Part shown: positions 8,567 through 20,347 of the stretch, in pieces | How positions within the stretch are numbered: the first letter of the stretch is position 1 | Layout: each line of letters starts with the position of its first letter | DNA from: Corynebacterium aurimucosum | Lineage (GTDB): Bacteria; Actinomycetota; Actinomycetes; Mycobacteriales; Mycobacteriaceae | Reading direction: 5' to 3' | NCBI RefSeq assembly: GCF_030408555.1 | Contig: NZ_CP047048.1 | Coordinates: 1,736,001 to 1,800,000 of the forward strand | Length of the DNA: 64,000 nucleotides | Notes under the pieces: generated by a model | Seen by the model: only the letters and a program-made list of their open reading frames with translations | Told to the model about the DNA's origin: nothing | The model's database searches: none | Position numbers and translations under genes: made by a program

Positions 8567-9268
8567 TTAGAGGGGCATGTCCTCGATAGTGTGCGCACGG
8601 CTAATCGGAACCACCACGGCAGCGACCTTCCCGCGCACGTTCTCCACTGGAACGGTGCCCTGGAGCTTATCGCCTAGGTGCGCGCGCGAATCCAAAGAGT
8701 TTGTGCGGTTGTCCCCCATCACCCACAGGTGCCCTTCGGGAACGGTGACGGGCCCAAAGTACGCGCCGCCACAGGCCTGCGATCCCACCCGCTCATCGAC
8801 AGATATCTCCGGCGGATCGAGGACAAAGTCCTGGTTGGTGGGTTGGCCGTCCACCATGACGGCCGGATCGCCCTCCTGGCACGACACGGTCTGACCCCCG
8901 GTGGCAATGACCCGTTTGACCAGAATGTTATCGCCGTTGGGAGCCAGCCCCACAACAGCCGCCATATTTTGGATGCCGCGGAGAAACACATTGTGGGAAC
9001 GCTTGACCTCAAAAGACGTGTTCCACGATTCCGGACCGGCAAAGACCACAACCTCTCCCGGGCGCGGATCGCTGAAGTAATAGCTCACCTTCTGCACCGC
9101 AATGCGGTCATTCGTACACCCCGGGCAGCCATGCAGGGTGGGCTCCATGGAAGAAGACGGGATGAGATACAGCCTTCCCACGAAGGCCTGAATCAACGCC
9201 AGCGCCACGAAGGTGACAGCCAGCGCCGAAAGAACATCGCGAACTCTAGGACTGGATGTCCGGGTCAT
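8567..9268 (-). CDS. lepB: signal peptidase I, second tandem copy
   Basis: Membrane serine protease that removes signal peptides from exported proteins. The 233-residue protein has one N-terminal transmembrane segment (VLSALAVTFVALALIQAF), the catalytic Ser in IPSSSMEPTLHG, the Lys general base in NILVKRVIATGG, and the GDNRTNSLDSR box. A CPGC insert follows the Ser motif, as in its neighbour. The chosen ATG at 9268 overlaps the preceding lepB copy by 23 bases; GGTGGAG sits just upstream. The two copies share long near-identical stretches around the catalytic Lys, indicating a tandem duplication with probable functional divergence. Confidence 0.9.
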   Translation of the reverse strand: MTRTSSPRVRDVLSALAVTFVALALIQAFVGRLYLIPSSSMEPTLHGCPGCTNDRIAVQKVSYYFSDPRPGEVVVFAGPESWNTSFEVKRSHNVFLRGIQNMAAVVGLAPNGDNILVKRVIATGGQTVSCQEGDPAVMVDGQPTNQDFVLDPPEISVDERVGSQACGGAYFGPVTVPEGHLWVMGDNRTNSLDSRAHLGDKLQGTVPVENVRGKVAAVVVPISRAHTIEDMPL

Positions 9269-10034
9269 CGACTCCACCAATACGGTTGAAGGGGAAGAAG
9301 ATGAACATGACCTTGCCGCGAACATTCTCCAGGGGGATTGTTCCTTGGTACTCATCCTGCATGTGATAGCGCGAGTCCGCGGAGGCCGTGCGATTATCTC
9401 CCATCACCCAGATATTGCCCTCCGGCACGGTCACGGGGCCAAAGTACGCGCCGCCGCAGGCATAGGAACCGGTGGTTTCATCAACGCGATAGGTCGGTGG
9501 ATCCTGCACATAATCCTGTTCAATGGGCTTGCCGTCCACCATGACTGCCGGATCCCCTTCTTGGCAGGACACCGTCTGGCCACCGGTGGCAACAACGCGC
9601 TTGACCAGAGTGTTCTCATCGGGCGGGGTGAGCGACACATAGCTCAGGGCATCCTGAATGCGGTGGATCACTGGGTTATCGGAACGCGGGGACACCCAGT
9701 TGCTATCCCAGTCCGGCGTGCCCTTGAATACCACGACATCACCGGGTTCCGGGCTCTTATCGCCGTAGTAGGAAACCTTTTCGGTAAAGATCCGGTCGTT
9801 ATTGCAGCCTTCGCAACCATGCAATGTCGGCTCCATGGAGCCGGAGGGGATCACGTACTGCCGGCCTACAAAGTTCTGGAAAATGCCGACGACTGCGAGC
9901 ACGGAGACCACTACGAGGGCAGTCTCCAGCAACCAGGGCATCTGCTTCTTTTCTTCAGCTGGGGGCGCCGCGCTTTCCGACGCCTCTCTCCCAACCCCCT
10001 GGGAACTTTCAGTAATGTCGTTTTCTTTTTCCAC
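9246..10034 (-). CDS. lepB: signal peptidase I, first tandem copy
   Basis: Signal peptidase I, 262 residues. A 30-residue acidic cytoplasmic tail precedes a transmembrane helix (LLETALVVVSVLAVVGIFQ), then catalytic Ser in IPSGSMEPTLHG, Lys in NTLVKRVVATGG and box GDNRTASADSR. The start is a GTG at 10034 with TAGGA upstream; the first part of the tail is charged and poorly conserved, so the exact start is less certain. The Ser motif GSMEP matches the family better than the SSMEP of the downstream copy, so this is probably the main enzyme. It follows rplS and a strong terminator, so it may have its own promoter or depend on read-through. Confidence 0.92.
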   Translation of the reverse strand: MEKENDITESSQGVGREASESAAPPAEEKKQMPWLLETALVVVSVLAVVGIFQNFVGRQYVIPSGSMEPTLHGCEGCNNDRIFTEKVSYYGDKSPEPGDVVVFKGTPDWDSNWVSPRSDNPVIHRIQDALSYVSLTPPDENTLVKRVVATGGQTVSCQEGDPAVMVDGKPIEQDYVQDPPTYRVDETTGSYACGGAYFGPVTVPEGNIWVMGDNRTASADSRYHMQDEYQGTIPLENVRGKVMFIFFPFNRIGGVDDPDIQS

Positions 10035-10111
10035 GGGCTAAATCCTAGCAATGTGTCTTGCCCTCACGGGCCTTGTGGCCCCGCGCGGCGCACGCTAAAA
10101 GGAGAAGGCAA

Positions 10112-10160
10112 AAGGAAAGCCCTTCGCCTTTCCTCGCGGTGAGGATAAAGGCGAAGGGCT
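10112..10160 (-). terminator. strong terminator after rplS
   Basis: A perfect 14-bp stem pairs agcccttcgccttt (10118-10131) with its complement (10147-10160), 15-base loop, followed on the minus strand by TTTCCTTTTG. It lies 15 bases beyond the rplS stop and before lepB. Confidence 0.85.
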
Positions 10161-10175
10161 GTGATGCGCTGTAAA

Positions 10176-10520
10176 TTAGCGGCGCTCCTTGATGCGGGCC
10201 TTCTTGCCGCGCAGGTCGCGCAGGTAGTACAGCTTGGCGCGGCGGACACGGCCGCGGCGGACTACCTCGATGGAGGCAATGTTCGGGGAGTGAACCGGGA
10301 AGGTACGCTCAACGCCGATGCCGAAGGAGACCTTACGCACGGTGAAGGTCTCGCGGATGCCGTCGCCCTGACGGCGGATGCAGACCCCCTTGAAGAGCTG
10401 GGTACGCTCGGTGGTGCCCTCGATGACCTTGACGTTGACGTCGAGGGTATCGCCCGGGCGGAAGGACGGGATATCGTCGCGCAGCGAAGCTGCATCAACC
10501 TTGTCAATGAGGTTTGCCAT
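10176..10520 (-). CDS. rplS: 50S ribosomal protein L19
   Basis: Large-subunit ribosomal protein at the subunit interface. The 114-residue protein begins [20 protein letters not shown] and contains the conserved [16 protein letters not shown] and [19 protein letters not shown] regions, the normal length for the family. A strong terminator follows, so it is probably monocistronic. The TPP riboswitch of the thiamine operon lies divergently upstream. Confidence 0.97.
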   Translation of the reverse strand: MANLIDKVDAASLRDDIPSFRPGDTLDVNVKVIEGTTERTQLFKGVCIRRQGDGIRETFTVRKVSFGIGVERTFPVHSPNIASIEVVRRGRVRRAKLYYLRDLRGKKARIKERR

Positions 10521-10700
10521 TGGTGTTTTCCTTTTCAGTTTAAGACAGAGGACCCTAGCGCCACCTCGCGGCAGCTGACCGGTTCGTGCCTATTACACAG
10601 AACATCGTCATCTTTCCACACCCCACCCCGGAAGAACAAATTCCGTCAAACGCCTGACATCTCCTCATTGCGGGCTCTAAGGTGGGTGGCGCACTGATAC

Positions 10701-13245
<2,545 letters not shown>

Positions 13246-13249
<4 letters not shown>

Positions 13250-14391
13250 GTACTAGCTCTGATTCTTCAGTCATCGTCGTCGGCGCGGGCGTCATCGGTC
13301 TGGCCACCGCCGTGGAGTTGGCCGCGCGGGGCTTTAAGGTCACTGTCTTGGACCCGGCACCGGCCTCTGGGGCTTCGCACTATGCCGGGGGCATGCTCGC
13401 CCCCGCCGCGGAGGTGGTCTACCAGCAGGATCCACTCTTCCCGCTGATGCGTGCCTCCGGCGCGTGGTACCCGGAGCTTATCGATCTCGTGGCTCAGCAC
13501 ACCGAGGTCCCAACTGGCTACCGCGCCGAAGGCACCCTCGTCGTCGCCGCTGATCGTGCGGATGCTCAGCACCTCACCGAGCTGGCTGACTATCAATCCC
13601 TCCACGGCATGGAGGTCGAGCGCATCACCGTGCGCGAAGCCCGGCGCGCCGAACCTTTGCTCTCGCCACGTCTGGCTGCTGCGGTGAGTATTCCGGGTGA
13701 CACGCAGGTTTTTCCCCGCCAGTGGACAGCTGCACTGCTCAGCGCAGCCCAAGCACTCGGTGTGCGTTTCTTCCGCACGGCAGCACAGTCGATCAATGCT
13801 GACACGGGCATGGTCACCACGGCCGTCGGCGAGTTCGAAGCTGAACAGGTGGTACTCGCTGCAGGCCTGGGAGCACGCGATATCGAGTGGGCTGCATCAG
13901 CCGGGCTCGAAGAATCTCCGCTACACCTGCGCCCGGTATACGGCGATATCCTGCGCCTGCGCGTACCGGACGAGCTCCAGCCTCTGCTCACCCGCGTGGT
14001 GCGCGGCTTCGTGGAGGACCGCCCCATCTACCTCATCCCCCGCGGCGACGGCACCTTGGCGGTTGGCGCTACAACCCGCGAGGACACTCTTGCTACGGCC
14101 CAGGCCGGCGGTGTCTACGCGCTGCTTCGCGACGCCATCCGTGTGCTGCCCGCCGTCGAAGAGTGCGAATTCCTCGAGGCCAGCGCGGGTGCCCGCCCCG
14201 GAACCCCGGATGACCTGCCGTACCTCGGCCGCGTCAGCGACAAGCTCGTCATCTCCACCGGCTATTTCCGCCACGGCATTCTGCTCACGGCCCTGGCCGC
14301 GCGCTGTACACGCGAGCTCATCGAAGGCACCGAATCCAGCATCGATCTCACCGCTTGTGATCCTCTACGTCACCTCAAGGAGCAGCCATGA
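13246..14391 (+). CDS. thiO: glycine oxidase ThiO
   Basis: FAD enzyme that oxidises glycine to iminoglycine (dehydroglycine), the glycine-derived unit of the thiazole ring in aerobic bacteria. The 381-residue protein has an N-terminal dinucleotide fold VVGAGVIGLATAVELAARG and the DAO-family C-terminal motif GHGI-like YFRHGILLTALAA. Its start overlaps the thiE stop and its end overlaps the thiS start by four bases each, so all are translationally coupled. Confidence 0.94.
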
Positions 14392-14585
14392 TCCTCATCC
14401 TCAACGGCCAGCCCACTGACACCTCAGCGACGACCATCACCGAATTGTTGGACGAGCAGAACATCGCCGCCGACGGCACCGCCGTGGCCGTGTCCGAACA
14501 AGTCGTACCTCGCTCGCAGTGGGAGACCACCCCACTCACCGAAGGCGCGGCCGTGGAAATCCTCACCGCAGTCCAAGGAGGTTAA
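14388..14585 (+). CDS. thiS: sulfur carrier protein ThiS
   Basis: Ubiquitin-like sulfur carrier that delivers sulfur as a C-terminal thiocarboxylate to ThiG. It has 65 residues and the obligatory terminal Gly-Gly (TAVQGG). It overlaps thiO by four bases and stops directly before the thiG ATG. ThiF encoded two genes downstream should adenylate its last glycine. Confidence 0.95.
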   Translation: MILILNGQPTDTSATTITELLDEQNIAADGTAVAVSEQVVPRSQWETTPLTEGAAVEILTAVQGG

Positions 14586-15365
<780 letters not shown>

Positions 15366-15400
15366 ACCTGTGACATTGATCGCCGCCGCAAAAGGGACCT

Positions 15401-16459
15401 ATGCTCAGCAAAGATGAACTCGCCCGCACCGCGCGCCAACGCCTTCTCCCCGGATTCGGTGACGCGGCCCAGGAGCGCCTCAACGCCGCGCACGTGCTCG
15501 TCGTGGGCGCCGGCGGACTCGGCTGCCCGGCCCTCCAGCAGCTGGCGGCGGCTGGCATCGGGCGAATCACGATTATTGATTCCGATACCGTCGATATCAG
15601 CAACCTGCACAGGCAGGTGCTGTTTGGTGTAGGGGACGTCGGCAAGCCCAAGGCCGAGGTAGCCGCCACCCGTGCCCGCGAGCTTGCCCCCGAGCTCACC
15701 ATCACCGCGCTTAAAGAACGCCTCGGCTCCTCCAACGTCCTCGACCTGTGTTCCGAAGCCGACCTCGTCCTCGACGGCTCCGATACCTTCGATACGAAGT
15801 ACCTCGTCGCTGATGCCTGCGAGCTCACCTCTACCCCGCTGGTCTGGGGTACCGTGCTGCGCTACGGCGGGCAAGCCGCGCTGTGGCACTCCGGGAATGC
15901 ATGTGCTGACGGGCGCGGAGTGGGCTTGCGCGATCTCTTCCCCGCCCCGCCTAGTGGCGAGGCGCTCGAGTGCTCCACAGCGGGGGTCCTGGGGGCTACG
16001 ACATCGGTCATCGCGGGGCTCATGGCCACCGCGGCGGTCGCCATACTCGGCGCACTCCCAGATCATCGGGACATGGTCGGGCGCGTAACCTCCTACGACG
16101 CGCTCCCCGGTAGCTTCCGCACACTGCGGGTGGGCGCCGATCCCGACCGCCCCCTCGTTACTGCCCTACCTGGCCGGCACACCCCGCCGCCGGAGCTTGT
16201 CACCGGCCGCGCTGCCCTCCTCGATATCTCCGAGGAGCCCAACTTTCCTTATGCCGCGGTGACACTGCCCTGGCATACCGTCACCGATGATGATTCCGTG
16301 CGCCGAGCACTATCCGCCTGCGCATCCGAACTGGTCTACGTGGCCTGCGCCTCCGGTGGGCGCAGCGCTGGCTTTGTCCTGCGCTACGCCGATCTCGCCG
16401 CGGACATGGGCATCGAGTTGCGCAACCTGCCCGGTGGGCTCGCAGCACAAGATTTCTAG
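15401..16459 (+). CDS. thiF: ThiF/MoeB adenylyltransferase with degenerate rhodanese-like tail
   Basis: Probably adenylates the C-terminal glycine of ThiS. The 352-residue protein has the E1-like core VVGAGGLGCPALQQLAAAG, the NLHRQ and GKPKAE catalytic loops, and ECSTAGVLG, matching the conserved Cys (C184 of E. coli ThiF). The first zinc CxxC (GCYRCLWP in E. coli) reads GLRDLFP, and the second also lacks cysteines. After about residue 260 there is a short rhodanese-like segment with the loop VACASGGRSAG, so sulfur transfer may be internal. Its TAG stop shares the CTAG with the convergent gene's stop. Confidence 0.9.
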   Translation: MLSKDELARTARQRLLPGFGDAAQERLNAAHVLVVGAGGLGCPALQQLAAAGIGRITIIDSDTVDISNLHRQVLFGVGDVGKPKAEVAATRARELAPELTITALKERLGSSNVLDLCSEADLVLDGSDTFDTKYLVADACELTSTPLVWGTVLRYGGQAALWHSGNACADGRGVGLRDLFPAPPSGEALECSTAGVLGATTSVIAGLMATAAVAILGALPDHRDMVGRVTSYDALPGSFRTLRVGADPDRPLVTALPGRHTPPPELVTGRAALLDISEEPNFPYAAVTLPWHTVTDDDSVRRALSACASELVYVACASGGRSAGFVLRYADLAADMGIELRNLPGGLAAQDF

Positions 16460-18621
16460 GCGCCAGCCACCGCCGGCGTGCGGAAGAGATGCTCGTCGAG
16501 GATGCGCGCCGTGCCGTGGTGACGAGCCCGGAAAATCACGCAGGAAGCCACCAGTGCCAGAGCGGTCACGATGAACAGCACCGCAATACCCGCCCAGAAG
16601 GTGCCATCGTGGATGCCGTCGGTAGCGCGGGTAAAGGCGTTTTTCGCATAAGACATCGGGTGGAAAGGATGCAGCAAACTCAGCGGGCGTGGAATGGCGG
16701 CCACGGGCCACACGCCGCCGAAGACCATGACGCCTAGGGCAAAGGCACCGACTGCGAAGACGGCACCAATCTTGCGGCCGAAGGTTACGAGGAAGAACTG
16801 GTAGGCCGCCGCACCCACGGCCGCGATGGCGGCGATGACTAACAACATCATCGGCCAGCTGGCAGGACTCCAGCCCATCGTGGAGGACATCAAGCCCATG
16901 AAGGCCAAGACCAAGAAGTTCAGCCCCGCCACCACGCCGAAGGCCGCGAGGATGCCACGTACCGGGCTCGTAACTGCCTCGCCGCGACGGCCCAGGTAAT
17001 ACGGCAGCGTCATCGCCAGGAGCAGCATCACAAGGAAGCCGAAGACCAGCACGAAGAGTAGCGAGGCGCCACCCGTGATGTTCTTCTCGGTCGGGTCAAC
17101 CGGGCTGACCACCGTCTGTACGGGGTGAAGGTTGGAGGAGGTGAAGTTGATGGGCACGGCCATGTTCTGTGCGGACGTATCCGGCTGGCTAATGGAGGGG
17201 GCTTTGGCGGCACCGTCGGCAAGTTTGGTGGCCAATTCGTTCGAGCCCGCCTTGAGCTGGTCCATGCCATCCTTCAGCTCCGTGCCACCGGCTGCCAGCT
17301 GGCTCGTGCCGTCCTTCAACGTGCCGGTGCCCTCATGCAAGCGGGAAGCACCGTCCTGCAGCTGGGCGGCACCGTCGCCCAGCTCGCCAACACCCGCGCG
17401 CAACTGCTGCGAGCCATCGGACAAACGGTGCGCACCGTCATTGAGGGCCATCATGCCGCCGAGGTACTCCGAGTTGGGATCGGATAGGTTGTAGTAGAGC
17501 TGACCGGTGCCGTCAGAGAGCTTTTCCAGTTGCGCCACCATGTTTCCACTGGCGGCCGGGTCCAGCTTCGAGACCAGGGAATAGAGTTGGTCGGCTTGCT
17601 GGTGCATGCCGAGGCCACGGAGGACGTCGACAAGTTGCAGCAGCGCTGGAGCTACGGCCTGCGCCTGCTTGAGCACCGGGATGAGCATGCCCGTCAGTTG
17701 GTTGACGCCGCCATCGATCTGGCCCGCGCCATCCGCTAGGCGGCCGGTTCCGGCGAGCAGTTTGGCGGAGCCGTCGGCAAGCTGCGCGGCGCCATCATCG
17801 AGCTGCGCGGCACCATCGCTGAGGCGCCCTACTCCATCATTCAGGCGGTTCGTGCCGTCCAGCAGCTGGCCCGTACCGTTGTTGAGATCGCCCGCGCCGG
17901 CGTCCAACTTGGCGATTCCCTCGACCGCGCGCCCGCCGCCTTCCTGCAATTTGCCCGCACCCTCATCGAGACGGCCGGCGCCCTCGGCCGCGGTTCCCAG
18001 ACCATCGCTGAGTTTATTCAGCCCCTCAATAACCTGGTCGGCGTATTTCTTGGAAATCGCATTCTCCACGCTGGTCTGCACCTGCGGGATGAGGCTGGAA
18101 GAAATCACCGAGCCATTCGTGCCGTAGTAATCATTGGTGGCGAAGTGAATCTCCGGCTTGACCGGTTTATCGCTGATGATGGTGACGGCCTGCTCGGAGA
18201 AGTTCTTCGGGATGGTCACCACCATGAGGTATGTGCCCTTGAGCAGCCCCTCATCCCCGTCGCCCTTGCTGACTTCGGCAAAGTTCAGGTACTGCGTCTC
18301 CATTAGGCCTTCCACAACCTGATCGCCGTAGTTAGTGTAGGTGCCCTGCTTCTCGACGCCCGCGTCCTCATTCACCACCGCCAAATCAATGTTGCGCATG
18401 TACTTAGAGGGGTCCCACATGGCCCACATCATGGTGCCCGCGATGACGATGGGTGCTACGAGAAGGAAAACGATGAGCACGCGCGACAAGGTACTCGTGG
18501 GGCGCCAATCGAGGACGCGGTGCCACCCCATCGCCTCACTGTCGTGGCCTGCTGCGCTCCCCTTAGCTGCCTTGCCAGGCGAAGAAGTATTCTTCCGGCT
18601 TTCTTCCGTCTCACGGCGCAT
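16456..18621 (-). CDS. YhgE/Pip-type membrane protein with long periplasmic repeat domain
   Basis: Large membrane protein related to phage-infection-protein/ABC-2-like permeases; the substrate is unknown. The 721-residue chain has one N-terminal transmembrane helix (about residues 45-65), an extracytoplasmic region with roughly 20 repeats of the LxDGaxqL type (about 205-480), then five C-terminal transmembrane helices. Related actinobacterial proteins are thought to export lipids or peptides, but this is an inference. The ATG at 18621 has GAGGAGGCGGGA directly upstream. The gene is convergent with thiF, and the stops overlap. It has no ATPase partner beside it. Confidence 0.85.
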   Translation of the reverse strand: MRRETEESRKNTSSPGKAAKGSAAGHDSEAMGWHRVLDWRPTSTLSRVLIVFLLVAPIVIAGTMMWAMWDPSKYMRNIDLAVVNEDAGVEKQGTYTNYGDQVVEGLMETQYLNFAEVSKGDGDEGLLKGTYLMVVTIPKNFSEQAVTIISDKPVKPEIHFATNDYYGTNGSVISSSLIPQVQTSVENAISKKYADQVIEGLNKLSDGLGTAAEGAGRLDEGAGKLQEGGGRAVEGIAKLDAGAGDLNNGTGQLLDGTNRLNDGVGRLSDGAAQLDDGAAQLADGSAKLLAGTGRLADGAGQIDGGVNQLTGMLIPVLKQAQAVAPALLQLVDVLRGLGMHQQADQLYSLVSKLDPAASGNMVAQLEKLSDGTGQLYYNLSDPNSEYLGGMMALNDGAHRLSDGSQQLRAGVGELGDGAAQLQDGASRLHEGTGTLKDGTSQLAAGGTELKDGMDQLKAGSNELATKLADGAAKAPSISQPDTSAQNMAVPINFTSSNLHPVQTVVSPVDPTEKNITGGASLLFVLVFGFLVMLLLAMTLPYYLGRRGEAVTSPVRGILAAFGVVAGLNFLVLAFMGLMSSTMGWSPASWPMMLLVIAAIAAVGAAAYQFFLVTFGRKIGAVFAVGAFALGVMVFGGVWPVAAIPRPLSLLHPFHPMSYAKNAFTRATDGIHDGTFWAGIAVLFIVTALALVASCVIFRARHHGTARILDEHLFRTPAVAGA

Positions 18622-18716
18622 TCCCGCCTCCTCATGGTTTTAACTCTGGCCCGCTTATAGCCTTCTGCCCAGGACTTTCAGAGGAAGTACAACGATAAGC
18701 GGGACCACTAGTTCAT

Positions 18717-18744
18717 TTGTTTCACCAAACATACCACCTAATAT
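18717..18744 (+). promoter_or_regulatory. candidate promoter for the HNH gene
   Basis: TTGTTT (18717-18722), a 16-base spacer and TAATAT (18739-18744) resemble a sigma-70-type promoter about 140 bases before the HNH start codon. Transcription from it would cross both copies of the 27-bp direct repeat. Confidence 0.4.
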
Positions 18745-18791
18745 GTTGGCTCTGTAAACTTATGGCTATTCGTGTCATTGCACCCCATGCC

Positions 18792-18879
18792 GTTACTCCC
18801 GTGCGAGCTCCGAATCACGACCTGGTGACTGCGTTTGGCCGTGTGGGTGCTAGTTACTCCCGTGTGAGCTCCGAGTTAC
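18792..18879. repeat. imperfect 27-bp direct repeat, two copies
   Basis: The copies are gttactcccgtg(c/t)gagct-type sequences at 18792-18818 and 18853-18879, 24 of 27 bases identical, with starts 61 bases apart. The second copy has partially palindromic ends (GTTACTC...GAGTTAC) and ends seven bases before the start codon of the HNH gene. They could be operator or recognition sites, or a recombination scar. Confidence 0.7.
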
Positions 18880-18886
18880 AAGGCAC

Positions 18887-20089
18887 ATGAACAGGGCGTT
18901 TCCCCCCTCCGGTTGCGAGGCGTTAAGGCCTGTTTTAGGCTCTGTGCCCATGGGGGATATTGAGACCTACATCCGCCTTCGTAACTCGGGGATTGCGCTG
19001 GTGGAAGCAGCAACCAGCACACCCGAAAGCTTGCGCGCGCTGGGCGCCTCACGCGGCGATGCGGCAGAGCTGGCGTCACTTCATGCCATCTATTTCGGCG
19101 ATACCCGCTTCACCGGCAAGCAGCGCACCGCCCGCCAAGCAGCCCGACGCCAAGGCCACGACCTGGCCACACTAAGCCTCATTGAGTCCTACGCCGCCAA
19201 ACTGAAGAAGCAACTCGACGTCTGGAATGTGCGCGTCACACTTGCATCCACACCTTCAGAACGGATTCCTTCAGTGGCGGCGGAACGTTTGAAGGAACTC
19301 AAACCGAAACGCGTGCCGTCGCCTGGGGTGCGCCTTACCTACCGCAAGAACGGCCCGTACTCGCTCACGGTTACCGACTCCGCGCTGAACATCTCCACCA
19401 TGCGTAGCACCCTGGAGTCCATTAACCCCACCGACCTCTTGGACGCCACCCGTCAGGTCTTCTTTAAAGAAGGTGTGGGGTCTCGGCCGGCGGTGGGAAC
19501 GAACGTCGTGATAACACTCGATGAGCTCGACAAAATCGTCCGTCATGACGGCGATGACATCGAACTCGAGCTCACCAACGGCGGGCGCATGAGCGGCGCG
19601 GAGTTTCTCACCTACAAGTTCGCCGAAACTGGCTACGCCACACTGGTCCACCCCACTATCGGCCCGGTGTGGTTGCACCGACTTTCGCGCTTTGCCAGCC
19701 TCGAGCAACGTATCATGGCCAGCGCGGAGCACCCCACCTGTGCTATCGAAGACTGCAATAAACCGGCGGACTACTGCCAGGTCCACCACATCATCCCTTG
19801 GCAGGCGGGCGGAGAAACCAACCCACCCAACCTGACCATGTTGTGCGCTTATCACAACGGTATTAACGACGATGACCCCACCAGCCCAACCGGCCGAGGC
19901 TATGTCTTTCGGCTGAGAGGACCCGTTGACTATATCCCGCCCTGGGGAACACCGATTACCGGGCAGCCGGCCTACCAAGAAGCCATAAACCGGCAGGCCA
20001 CGAGCCCGACGCGCACTCCTCCAGGCCAACCACCCGATCCGCCGGACCCACACCCATCACCACCCAGCACTGTGTCGCCGCCCGGATAG
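18887..20089 (+). CDS. HNH endonuclease-like protein, DUF222-type family
   Basis: The 400-residue protein ends in an HNH nuclease domain: two CxxxxC/C cysteines (PTCAIEDCNK), then CQVHHIIPW and NLTMLCAYHN supply the H-N-H residues at about 283-330, followed by a proline-rich tail. The N-terminal helical part resembles the multicopy DUF222/13E12-like proteins of corynebacteria and mycobacteria. An internal ATG at codon 22 (MGDIETYIRL) is an alternative start, but AAGGCAC precedes the first ATG. Function is unknown; it has no methylase or toxin partner. The direct repeat upstream and lone position suggest an accessory gene. Confidence 0.8.
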   Translation: MNRAFPPSGCEALRPVLGSVPMGDIETYIRLRNSGIALVEAATSTPESLRALGASRGDAAELASLHAIYFGDTRFTGKQRTARQAARRQGHDLATLSLIESYAAKLKKQLDVWNVRVTLASTPSERIPSVAAERLKELKPKRVPSPGVRLTYRKNGPYSLTVTDSALNISTMRSTLESINPTDLLDATRQVFFKEGVGSRPAVGTNVVITLDELDKIVRHDGDDIELELTNGGRMSGAEFLTYKFAETGYATLVHPTIGPVWLHRLSRFASLEQRIMASAEHPTCAIEDCNKPADYCQVHHIIPWQAGGETNPPNLTMLCAYHNGINDDDPTSPTGRGYVFRLRGPVDYIPPWGTPITGQPAYQEAINRQATSPTRTPPGQPPDPPDPHPSPPSTVSPPG

Positions 20090-20283
20090 TCTTCGCGGCA
20101 GCTTAGCCGCACACGTCCACACCCCGAACCGGCTCCCCACCAGCACGGAATGTCCTCTTAACACGGCGGACTCAGCCCTGCGCCACGCGGAAACCTCAGC
20201 TTTCTTGAGGCCTTCCGACTCTTTGGCGATCGCTCCATCCCATGGGCGTGTCCAATGCACCGTCCGTGCAGAACAGCCCGCCG

Positions 20284-20328
20284 AAAAACTCACAAACTCC
20301 CAACCGTTTGAACGGTCAGGGGTTTGTG
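20284..20328 (-). terminator. terminator after tex
   Basis: On the minus strand CACAAAC...GTTTGTG (20322-20328 with 20291-20297) encloses a second pair ACCGTT/AACGGT and is followed by AGTTTTTCGG. It starts 20 bases after the tex stop. Confidence 0.75.
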
Positions 20329-20347
20329 GCGCGTGACTAGATGAGCT

